Source: Lachnospiraceae bacterium
GTDB taxonomy: Bacteria; Bacillota; Clostridia; Lachnospirales; Lachnospiraceae
Length of the DNA stretch: 64,000 bases
Direction of reading: 5' to 3'
Assembly (NCBI GenBank): GCA_024697595.1
Contig: JAILFK010000070.1
Coordinates: 1-64,000, forward strand
The notes below the pieces were generated by a model. It was not told where the DNA came from and did not search any database. It saw nothing but the letters and a program-made list of their open reading frames with translations. Shown piece by piece: positions 9,799 to 19,306 of this stretch. The position numbers were made by a program, and so were the translations under genes. Position 1 is the stretch's first letter. Every line of letters starts with the position of its first letter.

Positions 9799-10521
9799 AT
9801 GGCTAGTAGTGGTATTGAGGAAATCATTGACGAGATTGAGGATTATATTGACAGCTGTAAACCAGCTACTTTTTCCCAATCAAAAATAACTGTCAACAGA
9901 GATGAGTTAGATAGTTTGTTAGCTGAGCTTCGTTCAAAGACACCTGAAGAAATCAGAAGATATCAAAAAATTATCAGCAATAAAGAAGCGATTTTAGCTG
10001 ATGCTCAAAATAAAGCAGATCAGATTATTGCTCAAGCTCAGATTCAGACAGATCAATTGGTTAGTGAACATCAGATTATGCAGCAGGCTTACGCAAAAGC
10101 GAATGAAGTTGTTATGCTTGCAACAAAAAATGCTCAAGATATGCTTGATAAGGCAACAGCAGATGCCAACGATATCAGACAGAGTGCAATAGCATATACT
10201 GATGAGTTGTTGAAAAATATTGAGATTGTTCTTTCGAATTCAATGGAGACAACACAGGCTAGAACAGAGACATATTTAAATACTATGCAAGAGTATTTAG
10301 ATGTCGTTGTTTCAAATAGAATGGAGTTGAATCCTCCGGTAGAACCTACGCCGCAGGCAAAGACAAAGACTGTTGCTGCTGAGAACAAGCAGAGCGCAAG
10401 TGCTTCAGCTTCTTCAAGCTCAGCATCTACTTCAAACACAGCCTCCGCGTCTAATTCGAAAAAACAAGATGATGATGTTCCTTCAATAGAAATTCCAGAG
10501 TCATTTTTTAATAAGGATTAA
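9799..10521 (+). CDS. Uncharacterised coiled-coil protein with a Ser/Ala-rich tail
   Basis: I do not recognise a defined family beyond resemblance to ATP-synthase-subunit-H-like or DivIVA-like coiled-coil proteins. Residues about 55-175 are long Ala/Gln/Glu-rich helices without Pro, typical of a coiled coil. Residues about 185-225 are low-complexity (repeated SAS, ASSS, SAST), followed by an acidic end. There is no signal peptide or membrane segment, so it should be cytoplasmic. A good AGGAG site precedes the ATG. It is the last gene of the coaD segment before a hairpin. A cytoskeletal or membrane-associated scaffold role would be only a guess. Confidence 0.7.
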   Translation: MASSGIEEIIDEIEDYIDSCKPATFSQSKITVNRDELDSLLAELRSKTPEEIRRYQKIISNKEAILADAQNKADQIIAQAQIQTDQLVSEHQIMQQAYAKANEVVMLATKNAQDMLDKATADANDIRQSAIAYTDELLKNIEIVLSNSMETTQARTETYLNTMQEYLDVVVSNRMELNPPVEPTPQAKTKTVAAENKQSASASASSSSASTSNTASASNSKKQDDDVPSIEIPESFFNKD

Positions 10522-10533
10522 TTAAATTTTATT

Positions 10534-10563
10534 GCGGCATCTTTATGGTGCCGCTTATATTTT
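10534..10563 (+). terminator. Likely terminator after the coiled-coil gene
   Basis: GCGGCA (10534-10539) pairs with TGCCGC (10549-10554) over a nine-base loop and is followed by a T/A-rich TTATATTTT. It would end the yicC-to-coiled-coil operon. Confidence 0.6.
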
Positions 10564-10586
10564 AGTTTATAGTAAGGAATCAGAAT

Positions 10587-11300
10587 ATGAGATTAGATAA
10601 ATATTTATCTCAAGTTGGGGTTGGCACTAGAAGTGAGGTAAAAAAGATTATAAAGCAGCATCGGATTAAAATTAACGAAACTGTGATCACAGACTCAGGC
10701 GCAAGCGTTGATGAATCTGCAGATACAGTTTTTTTTGACTCAAAACCTATTGTTTACGAAAAATATAAATATTATATTTTCCATAAGCCCGCAGGTTGTG
10801 TGTGCGCTAATAAAGATGATGTGAACAAGACTATATTTGAATATTTTCAATGTGAAAATATTAAGGATATGTTTAGTGTGGGGCGACTTGATAAGGATAC
10901 AGAAGGCTTGCTTTTAATAACTAATGACGGGGAATTGTCCCATGCTTTATTAAGTCCCAAAAAGCATGTTGAGAAAAAGTATTTTGTCAGATGTGAAAAA
11001 GCTCTATCATCAGATGATATTACATATTTAGAAAATGGTGTTGATATAAAAGATGATAAGCCTACTTTGCCTGCGAAGGTAATAACCACTGATAAGGATA
11101 ATGAGATTTATCTGATTATTAAAGAGGGACGCTATCATCAGGTTAAGAGAATGCTTGAAGCCTGTGATAATAAAGTTATATACTTGAAAAGAGAATCCAT
11201 GGGTGATTTTGGATTAGATGATTTACCTCTTGGTAAATATAGAAGGATGAATGAAAGAGAATTAGAATATGTTAAAAAATATAAAGGCGGTAATATTTGA
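10587..11300 (+). CDS. rsuA: Pseudouridine synthase of the RsuA/RluB family
   Basis: The enzyme isomerises a uridine in ribosomal RNA, probably U516 of 16S rRNA if it is RsuA. An N-terminal S4 RNA-binding domain (MRLDKYLSQVGVGTRSEVKK) is followed by the catalytic GRLDKDTEGLLLITNDGEL with the active-site Asp near residue 100. The motif HQVKRMLEACDNKV sits near the C-terminus. The 237-residue length and lack of an extended basic tail favour RsuA over RluB. Its end overlaps the next gene by 32 bases. Confidence 0.88.
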   Translation: MRLDKYLSQVGVGTRSEVKKIIKQHRIKINETVITDSGASVDESADTVFFDSKPIVYEKYKYYIFHKPAGCVCANKDDVNKTIFEYFQCENIKDMFSVGRLDKDTEGLLLITNDGELSHALLSPKKHVEKKYFVRCEKALSSDDITYLENGVDIKDDKPTLPAKVITTDKDNEIYLIIKEGRYHQVKRMLEACDNKVIYLKRESMGDFGLDDLPLGKYRRMNERELEYVKKYKGGNI

Positions 11301-11919
11301 TTTAGATGGCACATTAGTGGATTCTATGTGGATGTGGAAACAGATAGATATTGACTATTGTAAGAAATGCAATGTGGACATGCCCTTGGATTTGCAAAAA
11401 GAGATAGAGGGATTGAGCATGCGAGAGACAGCTGTTTATTTCAAAGAAAATTTACATATAAATCATTCTATTGAGGAGATGATGGCCGATTGGAATGATA
11501 TGGCTAGACATACATATACTTATGATGTGGATTTTAAAATTGGTTGTAAAGATTTTCTTGATAACTTAAAAAATAATGGCATAAAAACAGGTATTGCCAC
11601 AAGCAATTCTAGAGAACTGTTAAATGCGGTGACTGCTGCCTTGAATTTAGAAGAGTATATTGATTGCTTTAAAACTGGTGATGAGGTCGGAAGGGGTAAG
11701 CCGGCTCCGGATATATACTTAGCGGTGGCTGATGAATTGGGGGTTGCCCCAGAGGAATGTCTGGTGTTTGAAGATATAATTCCTGGATTACAGGCTGGAA
11801 TTAATGCCGGTATGAAAACTTGTGCGGTGGCTGATGATTATTCCAAGGATGTGGACGATGAAAAGCGAGAGTTAGCCGATTATTATATTGTTGATTATAG
11901 AGATGAGAGATTATATTGA
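11269..11919 (+). CDS. HAD-superfamily sugar-phosphatase-like hydrolase
   Basis: This 216-residue protein belongs to the phosphoglycolate phosphatase/beta-phosphoglucomutase branch of the HAD superfamily. Motif I is [12 protein letters not shown] at the N-terminus with the nucleophilic Asp, motif II is the IATSNS segment, and the Lys and acidic motifs are seen in [10 protein letters not shown] and [10 protein letters not shown] helical cap lies between motifs I and II. The substrate cannot be deduced. The start lies inside rsuA, and the stop overlaps the YgiQ start (TGATG), so the three genes are probably co-translated. Confidence 0.88.
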   Translation: MLKNIKAVIFDLDGTLVDSMWMWKQIDIDYCKKCNVDMPLDLQKEIEGLSMRETAVYFKENLHINHSIEEMMADWNDMARHTYTYDVDFKIGCKDFLDNLKNNGIKTGIATSNSRELLNAVTAALNLEEYIDCFKTGDEVGRGKPAPDIYLAVADELGVAPEECLVFEDIIPGLQAGINAGMKTCAVADDYSKDVDDEKRELADYYIVDYRDERLY

Positions 11920-13943
11920 TGGATAATGGTTTTTTACCTGTTTCTAAGCAGGATATGGAAAAACTTAATATAGACCAGTTGGATTTTGTGTATATTTCTG
12001 GGGATGCCTACGTGGATCATCCCTCATTTGGTGCGGCCATTATCACAAGGGTATTGCAATCCCGCGGTTACACTGTTGGAGTTATAGCCCAACCTGATTG
12101 GAAAGACGATAAGTCAATTACTGTTTTAGGTGAGCCGAGATTGGCTTTTTTGGTTTCCGCAGGAAATATGGATTCTATGGTGAATCATTACAGTGTATCT
12201 AAAAAACATAGAGATATGGATAATTATTCTCCAGGAGGCGAGATAGGGCATCGTCCTGATTATGCCTGTGTAGTTTATGGTAATTTAATACGTCGAACAT
12301 ATAAGAATACTCCTATTGTACTAGGAGGCATTGAAGCTAGTCTTAGACGCATGGGGCACTATGATTATTGGTCAAACAAGTTAAAGAGATCTGTGCTCTT
12401 AGATTCTGGCGCTGATTTGATTACCTATGGTATGGGCGAACGCTCCATCGTAGAGGTGGCAGATGCTTTAAATGCAGGAATAGATGTGTCTGATATTACA
12501 TTTATTCCAGGAACGGTTTATAAAGCCAGAAATTTAGATACAGTGGTAGATGGAATAAAACTTCCTACATTTGACGAAATCTCAAATGACAAAATTGAAT
12601 ATGCCAAGAGTTTTAATATTCAACATATTAACACAGATCCATTTACGGGAAAAACCATGTATGAGGAGTATCCACATAATGTCTATGTGATACAAAATTC
12701 TCCTCAAAAACCCTTGAGCCAGGTTGAGATGGATGATGTATATGCTTTGCCTTACATGCGAACTTATCATCCGATGTATGAGGCTAAGGGCGGTATTCCA
12801 GCCATGAGAGAGGTGAAGTTTTCACTGATTAGCAACAGGGGCTGTTTCGGTGGATGTAATTTCTGTGCATTGACATTTCATCAGGGTAGAATTATTCAGA
12901 CAAGAAGTCAGGAATCTATTGTAAAGGAGGCTGAGATGCTTACCCATGATCCTGATTTCAAAGGATATATTCATGATGTGGGTGGTCCTACAGCCAACTT
13001 TAGAAAGCCATCTTGTAAAAAACAACTTAAACATGGTGTGTGTCCAAATAGACAATGTCTATTTCCTAAGCCTTGCAATAATCTTGAGGTGGATCACACC
13101 GAATACATCAGTTTACTTAGGAAATTGCGAGCTATAAAGGGCGTGAAAAAGGTTTTTGTCAGATCAGGAATACGTTTTGACTATGTTCTTGCTGATAAGA
13201 ATGATGACTTTATCAAAGAACTTTGTAAATATCATGTAAGTGGACAATTAAAGGTGGCGCCAGAACATATTTCAGATGGAGTTTTGAAATATATGGGAAA
13301 GCCTGAGGTTTCTGTTTACAATCGTTTTATTGATAAATATTACCGGGTAAATGAGAAACTTGGTATGAAGCAATATTTAGTTCCATATCTTATGTCATCT
13401 CATCCGGGATCGACCTTGAAGGAAGCCATTGAATTAGCAGAGTATATTAGGGATTTAGGGTATATGCCACAGCAGGTGCAGGACTTTTATCCGACACCGT
13501 CGACAATGTCTACATGTATGTATTATACAGGAGTGGACCCTGCAACTTTAGAGCCAGTTTATGTGGCTCATAACCCTCATGAAAAAGCGATGCAGAGAGC
13601 CTTGATTCAATATCGAGATCCGAAAAATTATGATTTGGTAAAGGAAGCACTACTTAAAGAGGGACGACAGGATTTAATTGGCTTTGATGAAAATTGTCTT
13701 ATACCACCACGAAAGATTGCGCCGAAAAATAATAAGGCAAATTCTAAGGTTAACAATAAGTTTAATAATAATGTGAGTAGTAAGACAAATAATAAGTCTA
13801 ATAAATCAAATAAAAAAGTAAATAATAAAACTAATAACAAGGCGAATAATAAATTAAATAGCAAAGCTAATAATAAGTCGAATAATAAGGCGAATAAGAA
13901 TAATGAAAGAAATAAAAATAACGGCCGCGGACGCAGGCGGTAG
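11919..13943 (+). CDS. YgiQ family radical-SAM protein with Asn/Lys repeat tail
   Basis: YgiQ (UPF0313) proteins are radical-SAM enzymes of unknown reaction. The Cx3Cx2C cluster motif is CFGGCNFC near residue 310, and the N-terminal half has the usual [10 protein letters not shown] opening. A TTG at 11916 is in frame, but the ATG at 11919 overlaps the preceding stop and is the likely start (674 residues). From about residue 605 the protein becomes a low-complexity tail of NNK/NSK-type repeats ending GRGRRR. The basic end suggests nucleic acid contact, but this is inference. The final 41 bases also encode the start of the next gene. Confidence 0.9.
   Translation: MDNGFLPVSKQDMEKLNIDQLDFVYISGDAYVDHPSFGAAIITRVLQSRGYTVGVIAQPDWKDDKSITVLGEPRLAFLVSAGNMDSMVNHYSVSKKHRDMDNYSPGGEIGHRPDYACVVYGNLIRRTYKNTPIVLGGIEASLRRMGHYDYWSNKLKRSVLLDSGADLITYGMGERSIVEVADALNAGIDVSDITFIPGTVYKARNLDTVVDGIKLPTFDEISNDKIEYAKSFNIQHINTDPFTGKTMYEEYPHNVYVIQNSPQKPLSQVEMDDVYALPYMRTYHPMYEAKGGIPAMREVKFSLISNRGCFGGCNFCALTFHQGRIIQTRSQESIVKEAEMLTHDPDFKGYIHDVGGPTANFRKPSCKKQLKHGVCPNRQCLFPKPCNNLEVDHTEYISLLRKLRAIKGVKKVFVRSGIRFDYVLADKNDDFIKELCKYHVSGQLKVAPEHISDGVLKYMGKPEVSVYNRFIDKYYRVNEKLGMKQYLVPYLMSSHPGSTLKEAIELAEYIRDLGYMPQQVQDFYPTPSTMSTCMYYTGVDPATLEPVYVAHNPHEKAMQRALIQYRDPKNYDLVKEALLKEGRQDLIGFDENCLIPPRKIAPKNNKANSKVNNKFNNNVSSKTNNKSNKSNKKVNNKTNNKANNKLNSKANNKSNNKANKNNERNKNNGRGRRR
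13727..13911 (+). repeat. Degenerate coding repeat in the YgiQ tail
   Basis: The DNA is a degenerate run of AATAATAAG-type units mostly 12 bases long, each coding a four-residue NNKx step. It is biased to A with few C residues. It lies wholly in the reading frame, so it is a low-complexity protein tail and not a CRISPR-type array. Confidence 0.75.
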
Positions 13944-14844
13944 ATTTGATAAATATTTAAATAGATATTTCAAGGAAGCATCCATGGGGTTTTTATACAA
14001 GATGCTTCGTAAAAAGAATATAAAGTTAAATGATGCCAAGGCTACAGGCAAGGAGATTCTGTCTGAAAATGATGTTATCAAAGTTTTTTTCTCAGACGAG
14101 ACATTTGAAAAGATGAGAGGTGAATCCGCCGATATTTCAACATCTTTTAAAAGTATTAATTCTGATATAGATATAATTTATGAAAATGAGGATTATATTA
14201 TAGTAAATAAACCTGTGGGAATTCTTTCTCAAAAGGCTAAGGAAAGCGATATCTCCATAAATGAGATGATTTTGGCTTATCTTTTGGAGTCGAGGCAGAT
14301 AGATGAGGAGAGCATAAGGCGTTTTAAACCCTCTATTGCCAATAGATTAGATAGAAATACATCGGGAGTGATTTTGGCGGGAAAGACATTAAAAGGCCAG
14401 CAATATTTATCAAAGGCTTTGCAGGATAGAAGCTGTGAGAAGATATATCATGCTGTAGTTGTTGGTGAAATGTCTCAAGAAATTGATTTAAAGGGATATT
14501 TGATTAAGGATGAAAGCTCTAACCAGGTGAAGGTGTTTAAGCAGAAGGTGGAAAATGCCAAAAGAATAGAGACAAGTATCAAACCACTAGAGACAAATGG
14601 TAAATATACTTTAGTACAGGTACATTTGATAACAGGAGCAACCCATCAGATCAGGGCTCATTTATCATCCATTGGCTATCCTATTGTGGGAGATTATAAA
14701 TATGGTGTTGAGGCTTTGAATATGAAGGCAAAGAAGCAATATGGTGTCAAGAGTCAACTTCTACATGCATATTCAATTAAATTTGAAGATGGCGAAAAAT
14801 ATATTGCGAAAGAGCCAGAAATATTTAATAAGGTTATGGAATAA
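13903..14844 (+). CDS. RluA-family ribosomal pseudouridine synthase
   Basis: This 313-residue protein makes pseudouridine in ribosomal RNA. It opens with an S4 domain ([12 protein letters not shown]) and carries the RluA catalytic motif [15 protein letters not shown] near residue 150, with the usual [17 protein letters not shown] near 250. It resembles RluC/RluD-type enzymes, but the target is not certain. A second RluA-type gene lies at 32.5 kb. Its first 41 bases overlap the repeat tail of the YgiQ gene, and no strong ribosome site precedes the start, so translation may depend on the upstream gene. Confidence 0.9.
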   Translation: MKEIKITAADAGGRFDKYLNRYFKEASMGFLYKMLRKKNIKLNDAKATGKEILSENDVIKVFFSDETFEKMRGESADISTSFKSINSDIDIIYENEDYIIVNKPVGILSQKAKESDISINEMILAYLLESRQIDEESIRRFKPSIANRLDRNTSGVILAGKTLKGQQYLSKALQDRSCEKIYHAVVVGEMSQEIDLKGYLIKDESSNQVKVFKQKVENAKRIETSIKPLETNGKYTLVQVHLITGATHQIRAHLSSIGYPIVGDYKYGVEALNMKAKKQYGVKSQLLHAYSIKFEDGEKYIAKEPEIFNKVME

Positions 14845-14884
14845 AGTTATGGAATAAGGTTATGGAATAATGTTATGGAATAAG
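14833..14884 (+). repeat. Four tandem 13-base repeats at a gene end
   Basis: The unit GTTATGGAATAA plus one variable base occurs four times at 14833, 14846, 14859 and 14872. The first copy is the end of the pseudouridine synthase gene (Val-Met-Glu-stop), and the last runs into the AAGGAG ribosome site of recU. Each copy contains ATG GAA TAA, a start codon, one codon and a stop. Confidence 0.9.
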
Positions 14885-14894
14885 GAGTCTAATT

Positions 14895-15437
14895 ATGGCT
14901 ACATGGAACTCGAGAGGGCTTAGAGGTTCGGGATTAGAAGATTTGATAAATAGAACAAATGAAACCTATGAAAATAGCAATCTTTGTCTTATACAAAAAA
15001 TCCCTACTCCGATAACTCCAGTTGATATAAATCATAAAACTCGCCAGATTACATTGGCTTATTTTGATAAGAAAAGTACTGTGGATTACATAGGTGCGGT
15101 GCAAGGGATTCCTGTGTGTTTTGATGCCAAGGAGTGCAAGACAGATACTTTTCCTCTTCAAAATGTCCATGAGCATCAGGTTAATTTTATGAATAGTTTT
15201 GAAACGCAAAAGGGAGTAGCCTTTTTGTTAATATTATTTACAAATAGAAATCTATTTTATTACATGAGATTTGAAGAATTGAAACTATTCTGGGAAAGAG
15301 CTAATTCAGGTGGCAGAAAAAGTATTCGATTTGATGAGTTGGATGAAAAATATTTTTTCGAGAGCAAACCTGGAGCTTTAGTTCCTTATTTAGACATGCT
15401 GCAGATCGATTTAAATAATAGAGATAGCGATTGGTAG
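14895..15437 (+). CDS. recU: Holliday junction resolvase RecU
   Basis: RecU is the Gram-positive resolvase that cleaves four-way junctions in recombination repair. The 180-residue sequence shows the N-terminal NSRGLRGSGLEDLINRTN segment and the nuclease core VDYIGAVQGIPVCFDAKECK, where Asp and Glu-x-Lys form the metal site. Other conserved parts are HEHQ and the FKEL-like region. A strong AAGGAG precedes the ATG. In many Firmicutes recU sits beside a penicillin-binding protein gene, but here it ends an RNA-modification operon. Confidence 0.92.
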   Translation: MATWNSRGLRGSGLEDLINRTNETYENSNLCLIQKIPTPITPVDINHKTRQITLAYFDKKSTVDYIGAVQGIPVCFDAKECKTDTFPLQNVHEHQVNFMNSFETQKGVAFLLILFTNRNLFYYMRFEELKLFWERANSGGRKSIRFDELDEKYFFESKPGALVPYLDMLQIDLNNRDSDW

Positions 15438-15448
15438 GGGATAAAAAC

Positions 15449-15477
15449 TTGACAGTATAGGAATATTTTAATATAAT
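15449..15477 (+). promoter_or_regulatory. Strong promoter of the histidine operon
   Basis: A consensus TTGACA (15449-15454), a 17-base spacer and a consensus TATAAT (15472-15477) lie between recU and hisZ. The leader is only about 50 bases and holds a six-base stem at 15501-15516 (CTTTAC/GTAAAG). It is too short for a T-box, so I see no histidine-responsive leader. Confidence 0.88.
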
Positions 15478-15533
15478 TTTATTAGTTTAATTGTTTACCA
15501 CTTTACCACAGTAAAGAGTAGAGGAGAAAAAAT

Positions 15534-16724
15534 ATGACAAAATCACGTTTACATACACCTGAAGGTGTGAGAGATATTTATGGAAAAGAATGCAAAAATA
15601 AGCATTATCTCATCAATGTTATGAGTAACCTGGTAAAGACCTATGGTTATTCTTTTATAGAGACACCATCCTTTGAATTTTTTGATATCTTTAGTCAGGA
15701 AGTTGGAACAACACCATCAAAAGACTTATATAAATTCTTTGACAGAGAGGGCAACACTTTGGTTTTGAGACCAGATATGACACCATCAATTGCCAGAGCC
15801 ACTTCGAAGTTTTTTGATCCGGATTTAAAACCTGTTAGACTTAGCTATTCAGGGAATGTATTTATAAATAATAGCAGTTATCAGGGGCGCCTTAAGGAGT
15901 CAACACAGCTTGGCTGTGAGTTTATGGGTGATAATTCAATTGATGCTGACAGCGAGATGATTGCCCTTGCTGTTAAAAACCTTCAGACTGTTGGTTTGAA
16001 AGAATTTCAGATAAGCATTGGTCATGTGGACATTTTCAAAGGTCTTATGCAGGCTGCAAATTTAGACGAGGAAGCTGCCGATAGAGTCAAGGATTTGATA
16101 GTGAATAAAAACTTCTTTGGCGTTGAGGAACTCATTGCAGAGCAGGGAATCACAGGAGATTTGGCAAAACTATTTAAAATGCTTGGTAAAATGTACTCAG
16201 AGCCATCTGAGTGGAGAGATTTTTTAGATATTGCCAAGGGTTATCCACAGATTTATGATGCTTTGGAATATTTACAGGATTTATATGATATTTTAAATGT
16301 GTATGATGTTACAAAGTACGTATCATTTGAACTTGGAATGGTCAGCAGTTATCAGTATTACACTGGAATTTTATTTGGCGGTTACACTTACGGAAGTGGT
16401 GAGCCAATCCTTCGCGGTGGTCGATATGATGAGCTGTTATCATATTTTGGAAAGGAAGCACCAGCTATAGGTTTTGCAATTTATATTGACCAGTTGTTGA
16501 TGGCGCTAGAGAGACAGAAGATACAGATTTATGTTGAGGAGAAGCAGGATGTGGTGCTTTATTCTTCAAAAAATCTTAAATCAGCGGTGGCTAAGACAGA
16601 AGAGCTTAGAAATTCTGGAAAGCAAGCCACAATGGTTAGAGTTTCTTCTTCAGAAGATGTAAAGAAAATGGAAGAATTATACAAGGATTCCAATATTATT
16701 ATTTTAAGTGACGATATAGATTAA
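15534..16724 (+). CDS. hisZ: ATP phosphoribosyltransferase regulatory subunit HisZ
   Basis: HisZ is a histidyl-tRNA synthetase-like protein lacking aminoacylation. It pairs with the short form of HisG to give the octameric, histidine-inhibited first enzyme of the pathway. It has the class II fold start PEGVRDIYGKEC, motif 2-like RPDMTPSIAR and a histidine-binding GMVSSYQYYTGI segment. The 396-residue length matches HisZ, being shorter than HisS. hisG follows by 15 bases, supporting HisZ over HisS. Confidence 0.95.
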   Translation: MTKSRLHTPEGVRDIYGKECKNKHYLINVMSNLVKTYGYSFIETPSFEFFDIFSQEVGTTPSKDLYKFFDREGNTLVLRPDMTPSIARATSKFFDPDLKPVRLSYSGNVFINNSSYQGRLKESTQLGCEFMGDNSIDADSEMIALAVKNLQTVGLKEFQISIGHVDIFKGLMQAANLDEEAADRVKDLIVNKNFFGVEELIAEQGITGDLAKLFKMLGKMYSEPSEWRDFLDIAKGYPQIYDALEYLQDLYDILNVYDVTKYVSFELGMVSSYQYYTGILFGGYTYGSGEPILRGGRYDELLSYFGKEAPAIGFAIYIDQLLMALERQKIQIYVEEKQDVVLYSSKNLKSAVAKTEELRNSGKQATMVRVSSSEDVKKMEELYKDSNIIILSDDID

Positions 16725-16739
16725 TGAGGTGTAAGGATT

Positions 16740-17396
16740 ATGGGAAATGATAGATATTTGACAATTGCTCTGGGAAAAGGTCGTCTTGCAAAGCAAGCTT
16801 TGGCAACCTTTGAAAAGATTGGGATTACTTGTCAGGAGATGAAGGATCCTAACACTAGAAAATTGATTTTTGTGAATGAAGAGTATAAGATGCGATTTTT
16901 CTTGGCCAAGGGCCCAGATGTTCCAACATATGTGGAGTATGGCGCTGCTGATATTGGTATCGTAGGTGAAGATACTATATTGGAGGAAGCAAGAAATATT
17001 TACGAGGTATTGGATTTAGGCTTTGGAAAATGTAGAATGTGCGTATGTGGACCAAAGGAGTCCAAGGAGTTTTTGGGACATCAGGAACTTATCCGTGTTG
17101 CAACAAAATATCCTCGAATCGCCAAAGATTATTTCTACAATAAGAAACATCAGACGGTTGAGATTATCAAACTTAACGGATCTATAGAGTTGGCGCCAAT
17201 TGTTGGTTTATCAGAAGTTATTGTTGATATTGTTGAAACCGGAAGCACTTTGAGAGAAAATGGACTTGAGGTGTTAGAGGAAGTTTGTCCGCTTTCTGCT
17301 AGAATGGTAGTAAATCAGGTTAGCATGAAGATGGAATACGATAGAATAACCAAGATTATTTCAGATTTGAAAGGAGCCTTGGCCCAGGAAGACTAA
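16740..17396 (+). CDS. hisG: ATP phosphoribosyltransferase catalytic subunit, short form
   Basis: HisG joins ATP and PRPP in the first step of histidine synthesis. The 218-residue length is the short form without the C-terminal regulatory domain, consistent with the adjacent hisZ. Motifs include [13 protein letters not shown] at the N-terminus, [13 protein letters not shown] near 75 and the PRPP loop [18 protein letters not shown] near 160. Confidence 0.97.
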   Translation: MGNDRYLTIALGKGRLAKQALATFEKIGITCQEMKDPNTRKLIFVNEEYKMRFFLAKGPDVPTYVEYGAADIGIVGEDTILEEARNIYEVLDLGFGKCRMCVCGPKESKEFLGHQELIRVATKYPRIAKDYFYNKKHQTVEIIKLNGSIELAPIVGLSEVIVDIVETGSTLRENGLEVLEEVCPLSARMVVNQVSMKMEYDRITKIISDLKGALAQED

Positions 17397-17414
17397 GGGA
17401 TAATAGGAGATACC

Positions 17415-18710
17415 ATGAGAATTTTAGATTTAAATCCAGCTACAACATCAGATATTTTGGAAAATCTATTGAAGAGAAGCCCAAATAGTTATGGTGAGTT
17501 TGAAGCTAGGGTAAATGATATTATTACAAATGTTAAAGAAAATGGTGATAAGGCTATTTTTGATTACACATTACAATTTGATAAGGCTAATATTAATGCC
17601 TCAAATATTGAAGTTACAGAAGAAGAAATTAAGGAAGCTTATGATTTGGTTGATCCAAAGCTTTTAGATGTTATTAGAAAAGCTTTAGTAAATATTCGTG
17701 ATTACCATGCAAAGCAAAAGCAAAATAGTTGGTTTGACAGTGATGAAAAGGGAATTATCCTTGGTCAGAAGGTTACAGCTTTAGACAAGGTTGGAGTATA
17801 TGTTCCAGGTGGAAAAGCTGTATATCCATCATCAGTACTTATGAATGTTATGCCAGCTAAGGTTGCAGGTGTGAAAAATATTTATATGACTACACCTTGT
17901 GATGCCAATGGCAAGGTTTATCCATCTACACTTGTTGCTGCAAAAGAAGCAGGGGTAGATAGAATATTTAAGGTTGGCGGAGCTCAGGCAATCGCAGCAC
18001 TTGCTTTTGGAACTGAGAGTGTGCCAAAGGTTGATAAGATTGTTGGCCCTGGAAACATTTATGTTGCCTTGGCAAAAAAAGCTGTATTTGGATATGTAAG
18101 TATTGATTCAATTGCTGGACCTAGTGAAATATTGGTTTTGGCTGATGAGACTGCAAATCCTAAATTTGTAGCTGCAGATTTGTTATCACAGGCTGAGCAT
18201 GATGAGATGGCTTCTGCTATACTTATTACAACAAGTAAAGATATTGCTGAAGAGGTTTCAAAATGGGTTGATTACTTCTTAAAGAAGTTGTCGCGTGCAG
18301 ACATTATTTCAAAATCTCTTGAAAATTATGGATATATTTTGGTGGCTCCTGATATGGATTCAGCCATTGACGCGGTAAATGAGATTGCTTCAGAGCACTT
18401 AGAGTTGGTGACTGCCAATCCACTAGATACAATGACCAAGATTAAAAATGCTGGAGCTATCTTCCTTGGAAGTTATTCTTCAGAACCACTTGGAGATTAT
18501 TTTGCAGGACCAAACCATGTATTGCCTACAAATGGAACAGCAAAATTCTTCTCACCTCTTTCAGTTGATGATTTTATTAAAAAATCAAGTATCATCAGCT
18601 ATTCAAGAGAGGCTTTAGAGGAGATTTACCCAGATATAGTAACCTTTGCAGAGTGTGAAAAATTAACAGCTCATGCTAATTCAATTAGAGTGAGATTTGA
18701 GGAGGTATAA
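17415..18710 (+). CDS. hisD: Histidinol dehydrogenase
   Basis: HisD is the zinc-dependent enzyme that oxidises histidinol to histidine in two steps. The 431-residue sequence shows VGVYVPGGKAVYPSSVLMN near 115, AGPSEILVLAD, the zinc-binding region LLSQAEHDEMA and the catalytic ASEHLEL, and FAGPNHVLPTNGTAKF near 357. An AGGAG site precedes it. It lies between hisG and hisB. Confidence 0.97.
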   Translation: MRILDLNPATTSDILENLLKRSPNSYGEFEARVNDIITNVKENGDKAIFDYTLQFDKANINASNIEVTEEEIKEAYDLVDPKLLDVIRKALVNIRDYHAKQKQNSWFDSDEKGIILGQKVTALDKVGVYVPGGKAVYPSSVLMNVMPAKVAGVKNIYMTTPCDANGKVYPSTLVAAKEAGVDRIFKVGGAQAIAALAFGTESVPKVDKIVGPGNIYVALAKKAVFGYVSIDSIAGPSEILVLADETANPKFVAADLLSQAEHDEMASAILITTSKDIAEEVSKWVDYFLKKLSRADIISKSLENYGYILVAPDMDSAIDAVNEIASEHLELVTANPLDTMTKIKNAGAIFLGSYSSEPLGDYFAGPNHVLPTNGTAKFFSPLSVDDFIKKSSIISYSREALEEIYPDIVTFAECEKLTAHANSIRVRFEEV

Positions 18711-18711
18711 A

Positions 18712-19305
18712 GTGTCAGAGAATAGAATTGCTGAGATTTCTCGCAAAACAAAAGAAACAGATATCAGAATCAAATTAAATATTGATGGAACTGGAAAATC
18801 TCAGATTTCTACGGGGATTGGTTTTTTTGATCACATGTTAGAAGGCTTTGCCAAACATGGATTATTTGACTTAGAAGTGGAAATTCAAGGAGATTTACAG
18901 GTGGATTGTCATCACACAATAGAAGATTGCGGAATAGTTTTAGGTGAGGCAATCAAAAAAGCTGTGGGAAACAAGGTTGGTATCCGCAGATTTGGCAGTT
19001 GTATCTTGCCAATGGATGAGACTCTTGTTATGACAGCCATTGATTTATCTTCTAGACCATATCTCAGTTATGATGCCAATTTTACTGCTGAGCGCATCGG
19101 GTATATGGATACAGAGATGATTAAAGAGTTCTTTTATGCCATTTCTTATTCAGCTGGAATGAATTTACATATTCAGGTTATGAAGGAAGGAAATAATCAC
19201 CACATGGCCGAGGCTATGTTTAAGTCTTTTGCCAAATCTCTTGATATGGCAACTACGAATGATCCTAGAATAATTGATATTTTGTCCACAAAGGGAGCAT
19301 TATAA
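18712..19305 (+). CDS. hisB: Imidazoleglycerol-phosphate dehydratase
   Basis: HisB removes water from imidazoleglycerol phosphate using two manganese ions. Conserved metal and substrate motifs are [20 protein letters not shown] and the second HHMAEAMFK repeat. I start at the GTG at 18712, one base after the hisD stop, because GGAGGT at 18701-18706 is close upstream. The in-frame ATG at 18697 has no ribosome site and would be inside hisD. The resulting 197 residues fit the monofunctional form without the phosphatase domain. Confidence 0.95.
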   Translation: MSENRIAEISRKTKETDIRIKLNIDGTGKSQISTGIGFFDHMLEGFAKHGLFDLEVEIQGDLQVDCHHTIEDCGIVLGEAIKKAVGNKVGIRRFGSCILPMDETLVMTAIDLSSRPYLSYDANFTAERIGYMDTEMIKEFFYAISYSAGMNLHIQVMKEGNNHHMAEAMFKSFAKSLDMATTNDPRIIDILSTKGAL

Positions 19306-19306
19306 A

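Noticed and set aside
10134..10439. 101-residue frame antisense to the coiled-coil gene
   Set aside because: Its Ala/Val-rich composition mirrors the Ser/Ala repeats on the other strand, and there is no start signal.
13727..13911. Repeat array that could be taken for a CRISPR or satellite
   Set aside because: The repeats are degenerate, have no unique spacers and stay in the YgiQ reading frame, so they are a low-complexity protein tail.
15478..15533. T-box or histidine attenuator before hisZ
   Set aside because: The leader is only about 55 bases with a six-base stem, and lacks T-box sequence, a His-codon leader peptide or a terminator.
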